DNA from: CAYOYK01 sp964408185 | GTDB lineage: Bacteria > Bacillota > Clostridia > Christensenellales > Aristaeellaceae | Length of the DNA stretch: 23,364 nucleotides | Reading direction: 5' to 3' | NCBI GenBank assembly: GCA_964408185.1 | Contig: CAYOYK010000038.1 | Span: 1-23,364, forward strand | Part shown: piece after piece, positions 22,562-23,364 of the stretch | How positions within the stretch are numbered: the stretch's first letter is position 1 | Layout: every line of letters begins with the position of its first letter | Translations under genes and position numbers: made by a program | Notes under the pieces: model-generated | Told to the model about the DNA's origin: nothing | The model's input: the letters and a program-made list of their open reading frames with translations, nothing else | Database searches by the model: none

Positions 22562-22590
22562 AGTATAGCATGCAAATTTGCGCCTGTCAA
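22562..22590 (-). promoter_or_regulatory. Main promoter of the sugar operon
   Basis: On the minus strand a perfect TTGACA (22590-22585) and TATACT (22567-22562) are 17 bases apart, the strongest SigA-type promoter in the window. The spacer holds the palindrome GCAAATTTGC (22572-22581), which could be an operator. The transcript leader to the regulator GTG is about 95 bases. Confidence 0.85.
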
Positions 22591-22610
22591 GCAATTATGT
22601 TTCAATCTAT

Positions 22611-22623
22611 GAAAATTTATTTC
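22611..22623. promoter_or_regulatory. Candidate RpiR-type operator, GAAA-N5-TTTC
   Basis: The site GAAAATTTATTTC is a GAAA/TTTC inverted repeat with a five-base centre, about 20 bases upstream of the -35 box of the operon. RpiR-family regulators commonly bind short GAAA/TTTC-type repeats, so control by the adjacent regulator is plausible. A second site with the same layout is at 22766-22778. Confidence 0.45.
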
Positions 22624-22763
22624 TATACGAGTTTCACGAAGCTAGCCTGTCCTTTGCACTGCCAGAGGCAAGAAAAGCTTGTTCTATAAGGGAGAGTGAA
22701 CTCCATGTCCTGCGGCGGAGCGCAGATGTGTGTTCGAGGCTGCGCGCTCGGCTGTCCGATTAC

Positions 22764-22780
22764 ATGAAAGCAAGTTTCAT
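22764..22780. promoter_or_regulatory. Second GAAA-N5-TTTC inverted repeat
   Basis: ATGAAA and TTTCAT are separated by five bases (GCAAG), giving 6-bp arms and the same GAAA-N5-TTTC core as the site at 22611. It lies about 175 bases upstream of the operon promoter. It may be a distant operator allowing looping, or chance. Confidence 0.35.
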
Positions 22781-23350
22781 CCGAGGTGTATCTCTAGGCA
22801 GAAGCTCACCCGCGCAACCAACGCCATCTGAAGTATTCCCCCCTGCGGAGCGGAGCGAAGGCCGAGGCGATGGAAACGAGCGGAAAGGGCCGCCGGAAAA
22901 GACCGCTTCACATCGGCCACGGGCAGCCCGGCAAGTGGGACAAGCCCCGCCGACAGCCGATGATGCAATGCGCCGGGCGGCCGAGGCGATGCCGGCGGAT
23001 ACCATAGCGCAAATGCACAATCCCACGACGACTGAGGGGCCGCGCTTCCGCACCAACGCCGACCTGACGGCGGGCGCAATGGCGTGAATCATGCGACGGA
23101 TGGGATCGATGTAAGCGCCGTATTGCGCGCTGCGCTGCGGGAGTACGCCGTTTCGCACCCGCCGGGGGGCGGCGGCCGGAGCAAACCCTGTCAGCGCGGA
23201 TTATATGTGGCAATTTCGTGTCATATTTCGTGGCATTTTTCTCAAAATGCGTGTCTTCATTTCCAAAAAAAGCAATTCGTCAGGATCGGCGCAACGCGGA
23301 AACCCTGCATTTTTCGGTTCTATACTAAAAGTTGGGGTACAGCCACAAAA

Positions 23351-23356
23351 AAGGAG
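23351..23356 (+). promoter_or_regulatory. Ribosome binding site of a plus-strand gene starting beyond the window
   Basis: AAGGAG lies eight bases from the right edge, the spacing at which a start codon would fall at position 23365. With a -10-like TATACT about 25 bases upstream, it marks the start of a divergently transcribed gene just outside the window. Confidence 0.6.
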
Positions 23357-23364
23357 TGACAAGA

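Larger units (their letters stand above)
22624..23364. other. Gene-free right end leading to a plus-strand gene outside the window
   Basis: No frame of either strand resembles a known protein; the longest are rich in Arg, Pro and Ala and are GC-driven. Around 22840-23100 the DNA is GC-rich and looks like intergenic repeat material. From about 23200 it turns A/T-rich, with three near-tandem 11-12 base units (23207-23241), a small hairpin (23233-23250), a TATACT at 23321-23326 and finally a ribosome site. This part is probably the leader of a divergent gene. The -35 position has no good TTGACA; GGAAAC (23298-23303) at 17 bases is there instead. Confidence 0.5.

Noticed and set aside
22578..23158. 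Open frames on both strands in the right intergenic region
   Set aside because: Neither has a convincing ribosome site or family pattern; composition explains them, and they overlap each other.

Overview
The window reads as chromosomal DNA from a GC-rich Clostridia-type Bacillota, possibly Christensenellales; that order is a guess from style. The reasons are strong AGGAGG-type Shine-Dalgarno sites before nearly every gene, SigA-like promoters, GTG and TTG starts, a UgpA/UgpE-type sugar ABC importer with no ATPase of its own, and an anaerobic ribonucleotide reductase activase. All recognisable genes are on the minus strand, so the window is read from right to left. The left third (GH20, nrdG, feoB, feoA, glycosyltransferase) is visibly more GC-rich than the rest.

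Right block (about 22.6 to 14.0 kb): one catabolic operon with a near-consensus promoter (22562-22590) and a textbook terminator (14003-14044). Gene order is an RpiR-family regulator, PfkB-family kinase, GH4 glycosidase, a TIM-barrel protein of unknown function, sugar-binding protein, two ABC permeases, and a two-SIS-domain isomerase/deaminase-like protein. The content suggests import of a glycoside or amino-sugar conjugate, phosphorylation inside the cell by the kinase, NAD-dependent cleavage by the GH4 enzyme, and processing of the sugar phosphate by the SIS protein.

Middle block (about 13.6 to 6.1 kb): an unusual group containing a response-regulator-like receiver without its phosphorylatable Asp, a YugP-type membrane metallopeptidase homologue without its zinc motif, two equal-length tandem paralogues of an exported thioredoxin-like protein (one cut by an in-frame TGA at the Trp codon before its CxxC motif), and an exported papain-like protease. 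This is the least ordinary part of the window and the best candidate for an undescribed exported redox/proteolysis system.

Left block (about 6.0 to 0.4 kb): a putative operon of a GT1-type glycosyltransferase, feoA, feoB and nrdG from a good promoter at 5991-6019, then a separately promoted GH20-like glycosidase. FeoB carries a long two-level repeat linker where its helical GDI region is expected, and the feoA ribosome binding site lies in a strong hairpin. The left end (1-420) has no supported gene but holds a 28-bp perfect palindrome and a row of hairpins sharing one core.

The right end (about 22.6-23.36 kb) has no supported gene. It ends in a plus-strand ribosome binding site for a gene starting just outside the window.
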